Shown piece after piece: positions 9,852-20,459 of a stretch of DNA of 64,000 nucleotides. The notes under the pieces were generated by a model. That model saw only the letters and a program-made list of their open reading frames with translations. It had not been told where the DNA came from and searched no databases. This DNA is from Betaproteobacteria bacterium. GTDB lineage: Bacteria > Pseudomonadota > Gammaproteobacteria > Burkholderiales > Casimicrobiaceae. The translations under genes and the position numbers were made by a program. Positions within the stretch are counted from its first letter, which is position 1. Each line of letters starts with the position of its first letter. Location of the stretch: assembly GCA_016704895.1 (NCBI GenBank), contig JADIZG010000010.1, forward strand, positions 40,629 to 104,628, given 5' to 3'.

Positions 9852-11101
9852 ATGACGCAACCGAAACGCAACCCCCTGCGGGATCTTCGCGGCGTCAGCC
9901 GCATGGCGATCGACGCGACGCTCGGGATCACCGATCTCGTCGAGGCGCTGCACGCGCGCATCGCGCACACGCCGACGCGGCTCGGCGGCCCCATCGGCCT
10001 CGCGGTCCGGAAGGCGACCGGTCACGTCTATCGCGCGGTCCGCGGCGTCACGCGCGCCGTGGGCGGCGGCCTGGACGCGCTGCTCGGACAGCTCGCGCCG
10101 CTGGTCGCCGACGTCCCCGACACCTCGTCCCGCGAAGCGCTCGTGGCCGCGCTCAACGGCGTGCTGGGCGATTACCTCGCACGCACCGCCAACCCGCTGG
10201 CCATCGCCATGCGCATGCGCCGGGACGGCGTGCCGCTGGACCTCGAACGCGACGCGCTGGCCGCGCGCGTGACGCGGCCTTCGTCCACGCTCGTTCTCGC
10301 GGTGCACGGCCTGTGCATGAACGACCTGCAGTGGTCGCGCGCGGGCCACGACCATGCCCAGGCGCTGGCGCGCGACCTCGGCGGCACCGCCGTCTACCTG
10401 CGCTACAACAGCGGCCTGCACGTGTCGACCAACGGACGCGAGCTCGCCGCGCTGCTCGAGGCGCTGGTGGACGCCTGGCCGGTCCCGGTCGCGCGGATCG
10501 TCGTCCTCGGCCACAGCATGGGCGGCCTGGTCGCGCGGAGCGCGGCCCACTACGGCGGGCTCGCGGGCCATCGCTGGCGCACCGTCCTCGAGAGCCTCGT
10601 CTTCCTCGGGACGCCGCACCAGGGATCGCCGCTCGAGCGCGGCGGCCACGGCCTCAACCAGCTGCTCGACGCGCTGCCCTTCGCCACGCCGCTCGGAAGG
10701 CTCGGGCGCGTGCGCAGCGCGGGCATCACCGACCTGCGCCACGGCAGCGTGCTCGACGACGACTGGCAGTCCCGGGACCGGTTCGCACGCGGGGGCGGCG
10801 TGCGCCACCCGCTGCCGCTGCCCGCCGACGTCGCGTGCCACGCGATCGCCGCGAGCCTGGCCGCGAAGGCGCGCGAAGACGGTCGCGGCGTGCGCGGCGA
10901 CGGCCTGGTGCCGGTCGCGAGCGCGCTCGGGCTCCACGCGACCCCCGGCTCGCGCTCGCGATTCCCGCGTCGCACCGGTGGATCGCCACGTCGACCGGGC
11001 ATCTCGACCTGCTTTCGTCGCCTGCCGTGTACGAACGCCTGCGGGACTGGCTCGTCAGGTCGTCCGACGACGCCGACGGGACGCGTTTCCCGCCGCGCTG
11101 A
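9852..11101 (+). CDS. Alpha/beta hydrolase (lipase/PGAP1-like), frameshifted near the 3' end
   Basis: Long hydrolase of about 415 residues. The N-terminal 150 residues lack a clear domain and look helical, without a signal peptide. The core has AVHGLCMNDLQW (oxyanion-hole strand), the nucleophile elbow LGHSMGG with Ser at about residue 222, and FLGTPHQGSPLERGG, as in lipases of the PGAP1/LipA type. Near 10955 the frame shifts: the expected ending DPRLALAIPASHRWI...LRDWLVRSS continues in another frame to a stop at 11101. The catalytic His probably lies in that C-terminal segment (TGHLDLL). Convergent with tldD. Substrate unknown. Confidence 0.8.
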
Positions 11102-11178
11102 CCGAGCCGCGGCTCAGCGGTCCGGATCGGACGCCGACGGCGACGCAGGCCATGATGCGCCGCCCCATCGGGCGAAGG

Positions 11179-12642
11179 TCAGCGGGTGCCGCCGACCGTC
11201 ATCTTCTCGATGCGCAGCGTCGGCTGGCCGACGCCCACCGGCACGCTCTGCCCGTCCTTCCCGCAGGTGCCGACCCCGGTGTCCATCGCCATGTCGTTGC
11301 CGACCATCGTGACGTGCGTCAGCGCATCGGGACCGTTGCCGATCAGCGTCGCGCCCTTCACCGGGTACGCGAGCTTCCCGTTCTCGACCTTCCATGCCTC
11401 GGACGCCGAGAACACGAACTTGCCGCTGGTGATGTCGACCTGCCCGCCGCCGAAGTTCGCGGCGTAGAGACCGTCGTCGACCGACGCGAGGATCTCGGCG
11501 GGGTCGTGCGCGCCGGCAAGCATGATCGTGTTGGTCATGCGCGGCATCGGCAGGTGCGCGAAGGACTCGCGGCGGCCGTTGCCCGTCGGCGCGACCTTCA
11601 TCAGCGCGGCGTTCAGCCGGTCCTGCATGTAGCCGGTGAGCACGCCGTCCTCGATCAGCACGGTGCGCCGCGTCGCATGGCCCTCGTCGTCGACGTTGAG
11701 CGAGCCGCGGCGCTGCGCGATCGTGCCGTCGTCGATCACCGTGATGCCCTTGGCGGCGACGCGCTTCCCGACGCGGCCGGAGAACGCGCTCGTCCCCTTG
11801 CGGTTGAAGTCGCCTTCGAGGCCGTGGCCGATCGCCTCGTGCAGCAGGATGCCGGGCCAGCCCGGTCCGAGCACGACGGTCATCGGGCCGGCCGGCGCGT
11901 CGCGCGCCGACAGGTTGAGCAGCGCGCCGTCGACCGCGTGCTTCGCGTACTCGTCGAGCCGCGCGTCGTCGAAGTGCGCGTAGCCGAACCGCCCCCCGCC
12001 GCCCGCGTGGCCCTGCTCGCGCCGCCCGTTCTCCTCGACGATCACCGTGATCGACACGCGCACGAGCGGACGAACGTCGGCGACGATCTCGCCGTCGCTG
12101 CGCACGATCAGCACCGTCTCCTGCTCGCCCGCGATCGACGCCATGACCTGCACGACGCGCGGGTCGCGGGCGCGCGCCATCTTCTCGAATCGCTCCAGCA
12201 GGGCGACCTTCGCCGACTCGTCGAGGCTCGCGACGGGGTCGTCCCCGCGGTACAGCGTGCGCGCCGGGCCGCGGCGCGAGACCGGCGCGGACGCGGATTG
12301 CCCCTGCCGCCCGATCGCCCGCACCGCGGCGGCGGCCTCGTCGAGCGCCGCCGGCGTGATGTCGTCCGAGTACGCGTACGCCTGGCGGTCGCCCGAGACC
12401 GCGCGGACGCCGACGCCGCGGTCGATCGAGAAGCTGCCGGCCTTCACGATGCCTTCCTCGAGGCTCCAGCTCTCGAAACGCGCGTGCTGGAAGTAGAGGT
12501 CGGCGAAATCGACGTCGCGCTGGTGGATCGACGCGATCACCTGCGACAGGCGCGCCGGGGAGAGCCCCGCGGGCGCGAGGAGCAGCGCGGAAGCCTCGGC
12601 GACGAGCGATTCGGAAACGGGAGGGACGGCCAGGTCGGTCAT
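11179..12642 (-). CDS. tldD: Metalloprotease subunit TldD
   Basis: TldD pairs with TldE/PmbA to form a zinc protease that degrades small unstructured peptides and processes microcins. It is 487 residues, normal for TldD. The zinc-binding motif is HEAIGHGLEGD. Other family blocks are the N-terminal DVDFADLYFQ, GVGVRAVSGDRQAYAYS and the C-terminal GFGGGQVDITSGKF-type sequence (NFGGGQVDITSGKFVF). The ATG at 12642 (MTDLAVPP) was chosen over an ATG 42 codons upstream because the family N-terminus starts here. tldE is not in the window. Confidence 0.95.
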   Translation of the reverse strand: MTDLAVPPVSESLVAEASALLLAPAGLSPARLSQVIASIHQRDVDFADLYFQHARFESWSLEEGIVKAGSFSIDRGVGVRAVSGDRQAYAYSDDITPAALDEAAAAVRAIGRQGQSASAPVSRRGPARTLYRGDDPVASLDESAKVALLERFEKMARARDPRVVQVMASIAGEQETVLIVRSDGEIVADVRPLVRVSITVIVEENGRREQGHAGGGGRFGYAHFDDARLDEYAKHAVDGALLNLSARDAPAGPMTVVLGPGWPGILLHEAIGHGLEGDFNRKGTSAFSGRVGKRVAAKGITVIDDGTIAQRRGSLNVDDEGHATRRTVLIEDGVLTGYMQDRLNAALMKVAPTGNGRRESFAHLPMPRMTNTIMLAGAHDPAEILASVDDGLYAANFGGGQVDITSGKFVFSASEAWKVENGKLAYPVKGATLIGNGPDALTHVTMVGNDMAMDTGVGTCGKDGQSVPVGVGQPTLRIEKMTVGGTR

Positions 12643-12780
12643 GGTCGGGAATCGGCTTTGCGAAAGGTCGGTCGATCGTCGGGCATCGGGGGGCGGCGCA
12701 CCGGTCCCGCACGTGCGAGGATTGCCAAGGATACGCCGGTGCGCACGGCCGATCGGCCCTGCCCGCAACGCGGGAACGCG

Positions 12781-13509
12781 TCAGGCGGCCGCGCCCTGTC
12801 CGAGGTAGGTCGCGGCGACGCGCGGATTCGCGGCCAGCTCGGCGCTGGGGCCGGACAGCACGAGGTCGCCGGTCTCGAGCACGTAGCCGTGGTCGGACAC
12901 CTGCAGCGCCGCGCGCGCGTTCTGCTCGACCAGCAGGATCGACACGCCCGACTGGCGGAGCGCGACGATGATGCTGAAGATCTCGCGCACGATCAGCGGC
13001 GCGAGGCCCAGCGACGGCTCGTCGAGCATCAGGAGCTTCGGCCGTCCCATGAGCGCGCGGCCGAGCGCGAGCATCTGGCGCTCGCCGCCCGACAGCGTTC
13101 CGGCGAGCTGCCCGCGGCGCTCGAGCAGGCGGGGGAAGCGCTGGTAGACCTCGTCTAGCGTGCGCCGCGTCGCGGCCTCGCCTTCGCGCCGGCGCGAGAA
13201 GGCGCCCAGCGCGAGGTTGTCGGCGACCGTCATCGAGGCGAACAGCTCGCGCTTCTCGGGGACGAGCACGAGCCCCCTCGCGACGCGCGCCTCGACGTCC
13301 GTGCCCGAGACGGACTCGCCGAGGTAGCGGATCTCGCCGTGCGCCGGCAGGAGCCCCATGATCGCGCCGAGCAGCGTCGTCTTGCCGGCGCCGTTGGGCC
13401 CGATGACCGTGACGATCCTGCCTTCGCCCGCCTCGATCGAGACGTCGTGGACCGCCTCGACCTTGCCGTAGCGCACCGAGAGGTTGCGGACTTCGAGCAG
13501 CGCGGCCAT
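12781..13509 (-). CDS. livF: ABC transporter ATP-binding protein LivF (branched-chain amino acid type)
   Basis: ATPase of a HAAT-family importer. It is 242 residues with Walker [10 protein letters not shown], signature [15 protein letters not shown] and Walker [14 protein letters not shown], ending in a typical LivF C-terminus ([11 protein letters not shown]). Starts 11 bases after the livG stop and is the last gene of livK-livH-livM/G-livF. Specificity within the HAAT family (Leu/Ile/Val, amides, urea, aromatic acids) cannot be read from the ATPase. Confidence 0.93.
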   Translation of the reverse strand: MAALLEVRNLSVRYGKVEAVHDVSIEAGEGRIVTVIGPNGAGKTTLLGAIMGLLPAHGEIRYLGESVSGTDVEARVARGLVLVPEKRELFASMTVADNLALGAFSRRREGEAATRRTLDEVYQRFPRLLERRGQLAGTLSGGERQMLALGRALMGRPKLLMLDEPSLGLAPLIVREIFSIIVALRQSGVSILLVEQNARAALQVSDHGYVLETGDLVLSGPSAELAANPRVAATYLGQGAAA

Positions 13510-13520
13510 CGTCGCTCCGT

Positions 13521-14321
13521 TCAGACGCCGCCCAGGTACGCTTCGCGCACCGCGGGATTCGTCTGGATCTCGGCGGGCAGGCCTTCCGCGAGCTTCTGCC
13601 CGAACTCCATGACGACCAGCCGGTCGGTGAGCCCCATCACGAAATCCATGTCGTGCTCGACCAGGAGGATCGTCATCCCCTCGGACTTGAGCGTGCGCAG
13701 GAGCTTCGCGAGCTCCTGCTTCTCGAGGAAGCGCAGGCCCGCCGCGGGCTCGTCGAGCAGCAGCAGCGTCGGATCGCACGCGAGCGCGCGCGCGATCTCG
13801 ACGACCCGCTGCTGCCCCAGCGCCAGGCTGCCCGCCGCGTCGAACGTGTGCGCACCGAGACCGCAGCGCTCGATCTGGCGCGCCGCCTCGGCGCGCGTGC
13901 GCGCCTCCTCGTGCCGGTCGAGCCGCAGCGCCGCCTTGACGACGCCCGTGCGTCCGCGCAGGTACGCGCCGAGCGCGACGTTGTCGAGCACGCTCATCGT
14001 CGGGATCAGCTTCACGTGCTGGAAGGTCCTGCCGATGCCGCGACGCGCGACCTCGAAGGGCGGGCGGCTGCCGATCGACGCGCCCCGGAACACGACCTCG
14101 CCCGAGGTGAGCGACAGCGCCCCGGAAATGAGAGCGAAGGTCGTGCTCTTCCCCGCCCCGTTCGGGCCGATCAGGCCGAGGATCTCGCCGTGGCGGATGT
14201 CGAACGACAGGTCGTTCACGGCGACGAGCCCGCCGAACTGCTTGCGCGCGGCCTTCACCTCGAGCAGCGGGCCGTCGGCCGGCGCGTGGTGGCGCACGGC
14301 CAGCGGCGCCGCCTCGCGCAC
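13521..14321 (-). CDS. livG: ABC transporter ATP-binding domain LivG (probably the C-terminal half of a LivM-LivG fusion)
   Basis: ATPase with Walker [11 protein letters not shown], signature region [15 protein letters not shown] and Walker [12 protein letters not shown]; about 250 residues of LivG homology. The only start in this frame is a GTG at 14321. Upstream, once two single-base indels (about 14372 and 14516) are corrected, the LivM frame reads into LivG with no stop, through a Pro/Arg-rich linker ([16 protein letters not shown]). I therefore think permease and ATPase are one polypeptide of about 585 residues, an architecture known for HAAT systems. Separate proteins remain possible. 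Confidence 0.88.
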   Translation of the reverse strand: MREAAPLAVRHHAPADGPLLEVKAARKQFGGLVAVNDLSFDIRHGEILGLIGPNGAGKSTTFALISGALSLTSGEVVFRGASIGSRPPFEVARRGIGRTFQHVKLIPTMSVLDNVALGAYLRGRTGVVKAALRLDRHEEARTRAEAARQIERCGLGAHTFDAAGSLALGQQRVVEIARALACDPTLLLLDEPAAGLRFLEKQELAKLLRTLKSEGMTILLVEHDMDFVMGLTDRLVVMEFGQKLAEGLPAEIQTNPAVREAYLGGV

Positions 14322-15283
14322 GGGCGGCGGCGGCGCGCGCGGCAGCAGGCGCTCGATCCACGGCCAGACGCCGTCGCGCGCGCTGCAGCAGCACGATCAG
14401 CAGCACGCCGAACACGATCATCTCGAAGTTGCCCGAGCGGCCGAGGAGCTGCGGCAGGACGTCCTGCAGCACCTGCTTCAGCAGCGTGATCAGCGCCGCG
14501 CCGACGACGGCGCCCCCAGACGCTGCCCGCGCCGCCCACCACCGCCATGAACAGGTACTCGATGCCGGCGACGATCGAGAACGGCGTCGGGTTCACGAAG
14601 CGCTGCAGGTGCGCGTAGAGCCAGCCGGAGACGCACGCGAGGAGCGCCGCGTAGACGAACACGACGATCTTGAGCCGCGCGCCGTCGACGCCCATCGCCT
14701 CGGCCATGTCGAGGCCGCCGCGCAGCGACCGGATCGCGCGTCCCGGCCGCGAGTCGAGCAGGTTGTTCGTGCACCACAGCGCCGCGAGCGCGATCGCCCA
14801 GATCAGGTACCAGATCGCGCGCTCGTTCTTGAGCTCGAGCGGCCCGATCGAGAGCGCCGGGATGCTGGAGAGACCCGTGTGCCCGCCGAGGAACTCCAGG
14901 TTGCCGAACAGGAACGAGAGGCTGATGCCCCAGGCGATCGTCGCGAGCGGCAGGTAGTGCCCCCGCATGCGCAGCGTGATGAAGCCGAGCCCCAGCGCGA
15001 CGAGCGCGGTGACCGCGAGCCCGACGAACAGCGTGAGCCAGGGCGAGGTCCCGTACTGCGTCGTCAGCCACGCGGTGGCATAGGCGCCCAGCCCGACGAA
15101 CGCCGCCTGCCCGAACGAGGTCTGGCCCGCGACGCCGGTCAGCAGCACGAGCCCCAGCGCGACGATGCTGTAGAGGCCGATGTAGTTGCCGAGCGTCACC
15201 CAGAACTGCGGCGCGACGACCGGCGCGACGGCGACCACGACCAGGAACGCCACGAGCGCGCCCGTCGACCAGGTGAGCCTCAC
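14255..15283 (-). CDS. livM: ABC transporter permease LivM, frameshifted at its C-terminus
   Basis: Inner-membrane permease of the HAAT importer with many hydrophobic segments. Family blocks are [41 protein letters not shown] and [16 protein letters not shown]. Right after GSVWG the reading frame breaks: one extra G near 14516 turns the expected [15 protein letters not shown] into Arg-rich nonsense. A second shift near 14372 separates it from LivG. With both repaired, the protein continues into the LivG domain. The ATG at 15283 starts 34 bases after the livH stop. Confidence 0.9.
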   Translation of the reverse strand: MRLTWSTGALVAFLVVVAVAPVVAPQFWVTLGNYIGLYSIVALGLVLLTGVAGQTSFGQAAFVGLGAYATAWLTTQYGTSPWLTLFVGLAVTALVALGLGFITLRMRGHYLPLATIAWGISLSFLFGNLEFLGGHTGLSSIPALSIGPLELKNERAIWYLIWAIALAALWCTNNLLDSRPGRAIRSLRGGLDMAEAMGVDGARLKIVVFVYAALLACVSGWLYAHLQRFVNPTPFSIVAGIEYLFMAVVGGAGSVWGRRRRRGADHAAEAGAAGRPAAAPRPLGQLRDDRVRRAADRAAAARATASGRGSSACCRARRRRPCARRRRWPCATTRRPTARCSR

Positions 15284-15317
15284 GCGGCCCTCCCCCGGCG
15301 CCTGCGCACCCCGCGGC

Positions 15318-16355
15318 TCATTCCTCCTCCTCGTGGTGGTGCGTGGTGAGGCTGCGCCACAGCAGCACCGGGATGATCAGCGTGAAGACGATCACCTCCT
15401 TGAAGGCGCTCGCCCAGAAGGACGAGAACGACTCGAGCAGCCCGACGAGGAGCGCGCCGGCCGCGGCCACCGGGTAGCTCGAGAGCCCGCCGATGATCGC
15501 GCCGACGAAGCCCTTGAGCGAGATCAGGAAGCCCGAGTCGTAGTAGACGGTCGTGATCGGGCCGATCAGCACGCCGCAGAACGCGCAGACGAGCGCGCCG
15601 AGCGTGAACGTCAGCGTGCCGGCGAACGTCGGCGAGATCCCGGCGAGCCTGGCGCCGACGCGGTTGACCGCCGTCGCCCGGAGCGCCCGGCCGTAGAGCG
15701 TGCGGTTGAAGAACAGCGCGAGCGCGAAGATCAGCGCGAGGCTCGTGAGCACGACGAGCAGGCTCTGCCCGCTCACGGTGACCGCGCCCCACTCGAACGA
15801 CGCCGACGTGAACGGCGGCGTGCGCGAGCCCTCGGCGCCGAAGAACCACAGCCCGAGGCCGAGGAGCGTGAAGTGCAGCGCGACCGACACGATCAGCAGC
15901 ACGAGCACGCTGGCTTCGGCGATCGGCTGGTAGGCGATCCGGTAGAACAGCGGCCCGAGCGCCGTGACCGCGGTGAGCGTGAGCAGGATCTGGACGAGGA
16001 ACGGCGGCTGCAGCGGCGCGACGAAATGGATCACCGCGGCGATCGCGAGCGGAACGCCCGCCCACAGCGCGAGGCTCCGCGCGAGGCCGCGCATCTCGCG
16101 CTGCCGGACCGCCTTCGCGATTTCCATCAGGCCGGCGACGACCGCCATCGCCGCCAGCATCCCGGCGATGCCCGACGCCTTGCCGAGCTGCAGGCCGGCG
16201 AGCGTCAGCGTGCCGTAGGCGACGAATTCGCCCGAGGGGACCCAGATGACGCGCGTGACCGCGAAGACCAGCACCAGCGCCAGCGCGAGCAGCGCGTAGA
16301 CGGCACCGTTCGTGATGCCGTCCTGCGCGAGGAGCGCGACGATCGGAAGGTCCAT
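15318..16355 (-). CDS. livH: ABC transporter permease LivH
   Basis: Second permease of the HAAT importer, about 345 residues with 8 or more hydrophobic segments. The N-terminal block [20 protein letters not shown] and the loop [18 protein letters not shown] (here [18 protein letters not shown]) are typical. The C-terminus is an odd acidic/His tail (HHHEEEE). Two starts are possible: ATG at 16355 (MDLPIVALL), used here, or GTG at 16370. It lies between livK and livM. Confidence 0.92.
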   Translation of the reverse strand: MDLPIVALLAQDGITNGAVYALLALALVLVFAVTRVIWVPSGEFVAYGTLTLAGLQLGKASGIAGMLAAMAVVAGLMEIAKAVRQREMRGLARSLALWAGVPLAIAAVIHFVAPLQPPFLVQILLTLTAVTALGPLFYRIAYQPIAEASVLVLLIVSVALHFTLLGLGLWFFGAEGSRTPPFTSASFEWGAVTVSGQSLLVVLTSLALIFALALFFNRTLYGRALRATAVNRVGARLAGISPTFAGTLTFTLGALVCAFCGVLIGPITTVYYDSGFLISLKGFVGAIIGGLSSYPVAAAGALLVGLLESFSSFWASAFKEVIVFTLIIPVLLWRSLTTHHHEEEE

Positions 16356-16433
16356 CGGCGTATTGTGCACCTCCGGACAAGCAACGGGCCGGCGCGGTCG
16401 TCCCGCGGCCGGCCCGTGCCGGAGGTCAGCGCG

Positions 16434-17579
16434 TTACTTGACCAGGACCCACTTGCCGTCGTCGATCCTCACCATCATGCGGGCGCGGTTGTCGAGCCCG
16501 TTGTGATCGTGGGGCGTCATCACGTACACGCCGTGCGTCGCGACGACGTTCGCCTTCTCGAGCGCATCGCGCAGCGCCGCGCGGAACTCCTTCGTGCCCG
16601 GCTTGGCCTTCTTGAGCGCCTCCGGGATCGCCGAGTTGAGCAGCAGGTAGGCGTCGTAGGCGTGGCCGCCGAAGGTCGAGCGCGTCCCGAACTTCTTCTC
16701 GTACTGCGTGATGTACCCGGCCGCGACCTTCTTGACCGGATTGCTGTCGGGCAGCTGCTCGTACACGAGCATCGGGCCGGCCGGCAGCAGCGTGCCGTTG
16801 CCGTCCTTGCCGACGACGCGCAGGAAGTCGGGGTTCGCGACGCCGTGCGTCTGGAAGATCTTGCCCTTGTAGCCGCGGGCGACGAGTTCCTTCTGCGGCG
16901 TGGCGCCCGGCGTGCCGGCGGCGCCGATCAGCACCGCGTCCGGCTTGGCCGCGATGAGCTTCAGCACCTGGCCGGTCACCGACGTGTCGTTGCGGTTGTA
17001 CTTTTCCTCGGCGATCACCTTGATGCCCGCGAGCTGCGCCGAGCGCTTCATCTCCGCGAGCCAGCCGTCGCCGTATGCGTCGGCGAAGCCGATGTAGCCC
17101 ATCGTCGTGACGCCGGCGGCCTTCATGCTCACCGCGATCGCGTCGGCCATCAGCGCGTCGGACTGCGGCGTCTTGAAGATCCAGCGCGTCTTCGGGTTCG
17201 CGGGGTCGACGATGCGGGCGGACGCGGCCATCGAGATCATCGGCGTCTCGCCTTCGACCGCGGTGTCGATCATCGCGAGCGACGCCGGCGTGATCGTCGA
17301 GCCGAGGAGCACGTCGACCTTGTTCTCGCCGATGAGCTTCTTCGCGTTCTGGACCGCCTTCGTCGTGTCGGAGCCGTCGTCCAGCACGATCCAGTTGACC
17401 TTCTCGCCGCCGATCGTCGTCGGCAGCAGGTCGAACGTGTTCTTCTCGGGGATCCCGAGCGACGCGGCCGGGCCGGTCGCCGAGACGGTCACGCCGACGT
17501 TGATATCGGCGAGCGCGGTCGCCGCGACGCCGAACGAAAATGCGGCGGCGAGCGCCGTCACGAGCTTGCGTTGAAGCAT
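16434..17579 (-). CDS. livK: ABC transporter periplasmic substrate-binding protein (LivK type)
   Basis: Periplasmic binding protein (Peripla_BP_6 family) of 381 residues. It has a classic signal peptide (MLQRKLVTALAAAFSFGVAATALA, cleaved about residue 25 before DINVGV). The mature start INVGVTVSATGPAASLGIPEKN is characteristic. The ATG at 17579 is preceded by GGAGGAG at ideal spacing, so an in-frame start 53 codons upstream is rejected. First gene of the liv operon. The ligand cannot be fixed from sequence; relatives bind branched-chain amino acids, amides or aromatic acids. Confidence 0.95.
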   Translation of the reverse strand: MLQRKLVTALAAAFSFGVAATALADINVGVTVSATGPAASLGIPEKNTFDLLPTTIGGEKVNWIVLDDGSDTTKAVQNAKKLIGENKVDVLLGSTITPASLAMIDTAVEGETPMISMAASARIVDPANPKTRWIFKTPQSDALMADAIAVSMKAAGVTTMGYIGFADAYGDGWLAEMKRSAQLAGIKVIAEEKYNRNDTSVTGQVLKLIAAKPDAVLIGAAGTPGATPQKELVARGYKGKIFQTHGVANPDFLRVVGKDGNGTLLPAGPMLVYEQLPDSNPVKKVAAGYITQYEKKFGTRSTFGGHAYDAYLLLNSAIPEALKKAKPGTKEFRAALRDALEKANVVATHGVYVMTPHDHNGLDNRARMMVRIDDGKWVLVK

Positions 17580-17805
17580 GGATCTCCTCCAGAGCCTCGG
17601 GATGGGAAAGGTCGGGAAGCGCGGTCTTCCGCCGCGACTGCCCGCCATGAGCGTCATTCTCGCACGCCTGGCACGCGCTCGATGCGCGACGTGTCTCCGG
17701 GGCGAGGTTTCCGGGCGATTCTGGCAAGCCGCCGGCACCCGGTCAATGCAAGGTCTTGACCACGATCAAGTGCGCGCCAACCCCCCGCCGCGCGCTCCGG
17801 GGGCG

Positions 17806-19425
17806 TCAGCGGGGAGCGCACATCGCGACCGCGTCGGGACCGTAGCCCTCCGCGACGCCGCCTGAAGCCACCATCTGGTCCCGCACGGTCGGACTTGTCG
17901 TGTACCGGTGGTTCGTGTCGGGCCTGCGGTTCCAGATCCGGTAGACCGGCTGCGTCGCCGGATCGGCACACGCGCCCGAGACCGGGTCGGGCGCGGCCAG
18001 GTGCATCGCCGCTTCCGACTCCAGCACGAACGCCGGGTTGGCGAGGCGCACCCGCTCGCATTCAGCCGGATCGGCGGAGAAGAAATGCGAGTCTCCCTGG
18101 CCTGGAGGGAGGTAGAACCGGCAGATCGGCGTGCGCGCGGCGGCCGCGGCGGGCCAGGCGCGAAAGCCCGCGCCAGTGCGCTGCCACCCGGCGAACGCGC
18201 CGGCGTCGAGACCGGCGATCTCGTCGGGATCCGAACTGATGAAGAAGTGGTCGAAGCCGGCGTGGTGGAATTCGACGACCGGCGAGGTTCCGGGCGTGTC
18301 GGTGCCCCCGAGGCGCAGCACGCGTCCGCCGGCCAGGTCGGCGACGTAGACCTCGCCGGACTCGTCGCGGCCGAACGTGCCGATGTTGAAGCCGGTCCGG
18401 CCGAGCTCGTAGACCGCGTAGTAGGCGGGCGGGACCGCCTGCTGCAGCACGTAGACCGCGCCGGTGCAGAAATCGCCGAACACGTACCGGCCGCCCAGCG
18501 TCGATGCGAGCGCCGTCCCGCGGTACACCTCGCCGCCGGTGATCGAGCACCCGGTGTCGTGCGTGTATTCGACGATCGGCGCGGTGAGCGCGGCGGAGTC
18601 GCACGCAGGCCCCCCGGGAAGGCCGGTGCAGCGCGTTCCTTCCGCGACGCGCCAGCCGAAGTTCAGCCCGGCGCCTGCGCCCACGGTCGCGACGTCGAGC
18701 TCCTCGCGCTCGTCCTGGCCGACGTCGCCGACGTAGAGCACCGCCCCGTCGAAGCTCATCTTCCACGGGTTGCGCAGACCCGTCGCCCAGATCTCGGCGC
18801 GTCCGCCGACGCCGTTCGCGTAGGGATTGCCGGGCGGGATCGCGTAGGGAAACCCGCCGTCGACGTCGATGCGCAGGATCTTGCCCAGCAGGCTCTGCGG
18901 GTCCTGTGCCCGATTCTGCGGGTCGTTGGCGCCACCGCCGTCGCCCATCCCCACGTAGAGGAGCCCGTCGGGACCGAATCGCACCGCGCCGCCGTTGTGG
19001 TTCGCGTACGGCTGCGCGACCACGAGCAGCACCTGCGCCGAGCCCGCATCGGCCGCGTCGGGCGTCGCCTCGGGTACCCGGTAGCGGGCGACGACCGTCG
19101 CGCCGTCGGGCTTGCGCGTGTAGTTGACGTACACGTAGCGCGTCGTCGCGAACTGCGGGTGGAATGCGACGCCGAGCAGTCCGCGCTCGTCGCCGGAGAG
19201 CACGAGGGTCGCGATGTCGAGGAGCGGCTGCGCCGCCAGCGCGCCGCTGCGCACGAACCGGAGGCGGCCCGGCTTCTCGACGACGAAGAGCCTGCCGCTG
19301 CCGTCGCCGGCGTTGACGACGTCCACCGGCGACTGCAATCCGGTGGCGACAGCGACCAGCGGCAGCGGGTTCGGGCTCGGCGGCGGAAAGACGATCACCG
19401 CTTCCGCCATGGCGACGGCCAGCAT
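17806..19425 (-). CDS. Secreted PQQ-type sugar dehydrogenase (YliI-like) with C-terminal DUF5648-like repeats
   Basis: N-terminal about 370 residues form a soluble glucose/sorbosone dehydrogenase-type beta-propeller (RLFVVEKPGRLRFV, GDERGLLGVAFHPQFA, NHNGGAVRFGPDGLLYVGMGDGG, WATGLRNPWKMSFD). The residues equivalent to the His base and Arg pair of soluble PQQ glucose dehydrogenase appear present (NHNGG, GLRNPWK). The last 150 residues hold Phe/His-rich units (FHHAGFDHFFISSDPDE, CRFYLPPGQGDSHFFSAD, RIWNRRPDTNHRYTTS) like DUF5648, often found on secreted proteins. A hydrophobic stretch precedes the first ATG in frame, so the true signal-peptide start may lie upstream. Stand-alone gene. Confidence 0.85.
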   Translation of the reverse strand: MLAVAMAEAVIVFPPPSPNPLPLVAVATGLQSPVDVVNAGDGSGRLFVVEKPGRLRFVRSGALAAQPLLDIATLVLSGDERGLLGVAFHPQFATTRYVYVNYTRKPDGATVVARYRVPEATPDAADAGSAQVLLVVAQPYANHNGGAVRFGPDGLLYVGMGDGGGANDPQNRAQDPQSLLGKILRIDVDGGFPYAIPPGNPYANGVGGRAEIWATGLRNPWKMSFDGAVLYVGDVGQDEREELDVATVGAGAGLNFGWRVAEGTRCTGLPGGPACDSAALTAPIVEYTHDTGCSITGGEVYRGTALASTLGGRYVFGDFCTGAVYVLQQAVPPAYYAVYELGRTGFNIGTFGRDESGEVYVADLAGGRVLRLGGTDTPGTSPVVEFHHAGFDHFFISSDPDEIAGLDAGAFAGWQRTGAGFRAWPAAAAARTPICRFYLPPGQGDSHFFSADPAECERVRLANPAFVLESEAAMHLAAPDPVSGACADPATQPVYRIWNRRPDTNHRYTTSPTVRDQMVASGGVAEGYGPDAVAMCAPR

Positions 19426-19531
19426 CGCGGCCAGTCCGCGCAGGCGGCGCGACCCGGCGGGAGGAGGCGCGGCATCGCGTCCACGCCGACCCTGCGCCCC
19501 TCCCCGGCGGGCCGATCGCCGGCCGGCTCGG

Positions 19532-19960
19532 TCATTTCCTGAGGGCGTCGCGGATCTCGCGAAGCAGCAGGACGTCCTCCGGCGGCGCGGCGGGCGGTGC
19601 CGGCGGGGCCTCGCGCTTCAGCCGGTTGATCTGCTTGACCATCAGGAAAATGATGAACGCCAGGATCAGGAAGTTGATCGCGACCGTGATGAAGTTGCCG
19701 TAGGCGAACAGCGGCACGCCGGCCTTGGTGAGCGCTTCGTAGGTCTGCGGGCCGCTGTAGCCGGCCGGCGGGTTGCCCAGCGCGATGAACCAGTTCGAGA
19801 AGTCGAGTCCGCCGAAGATCCGGCCGACGATCGGCATCACGAGATCCTTGACGAGCGAATCGACGATCTTGCCGAACGCGCCGCCGATGATGACACCGAC
19901 CGCGAGGTCGACGACGTTGCCCTTGACCGCGAATTCCCGGAACTCACTGGCGAATGACAT
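19532..19960 (-). CDS. mscL: Large-conductance mechanosensitive channel MscL
   Basis: 142-residue pentameric inner-membrane channel that opens under hypo-osmotic shock. Seen are the N-terminal amphipathic helix plus TM1 ([24 protein letters not shown]), a periplasmic loop, TM2 ([20 protein letters not shown]) and a charged cytoplasmic helix ([12 protein letters not shown]). The Ala/Pro stretch before the last helix is typical of beta/gammaproteobacterial forms. Monocistronic position between the PII gene and the sugar dehydrogenase. Confidence 0.97.
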   Translation of the reverse strand: MSFASEFREFAVKGNVVDLAVGVIIGGAFGKIVDSLVKDLVMPIVGRIFGGLDFSNWFIALGNPPAGYSGPQTYEALTKAGVPLFAYGNFITVAINFLILAFIIFLMVKQINRLKREAPPAPPAAPPEDVLLLREIRDALRK

Positions 19961-20045
19961 GCTCGCTCTCCCGCTGGATGCTTCTGGCGCCCGGTTGCCC
20001 GGGCCTGCGCTGTCCCGACAGCGCGCGCGGCGCGTCGACGGCCCG

Positions 20046-20435
<390 letters not shown>

Positions 20436-20459
20436 TTACACGACGCCGACGACGACGCG

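Noticed and set aside
11102..11178. Possible bidirectional terminator GAGCCGCGGCTC between the hydrolase and tldD
   Set aside because: A short palindrome is present but there is no T run on either strand, so intrinsic termination is not supported.
15186..17759. 857-codon plus-strand frame opposite livH/livK
   Set aside because: Antisense shadow; composition is Arg/Asp/Glu-rich with no family motif.
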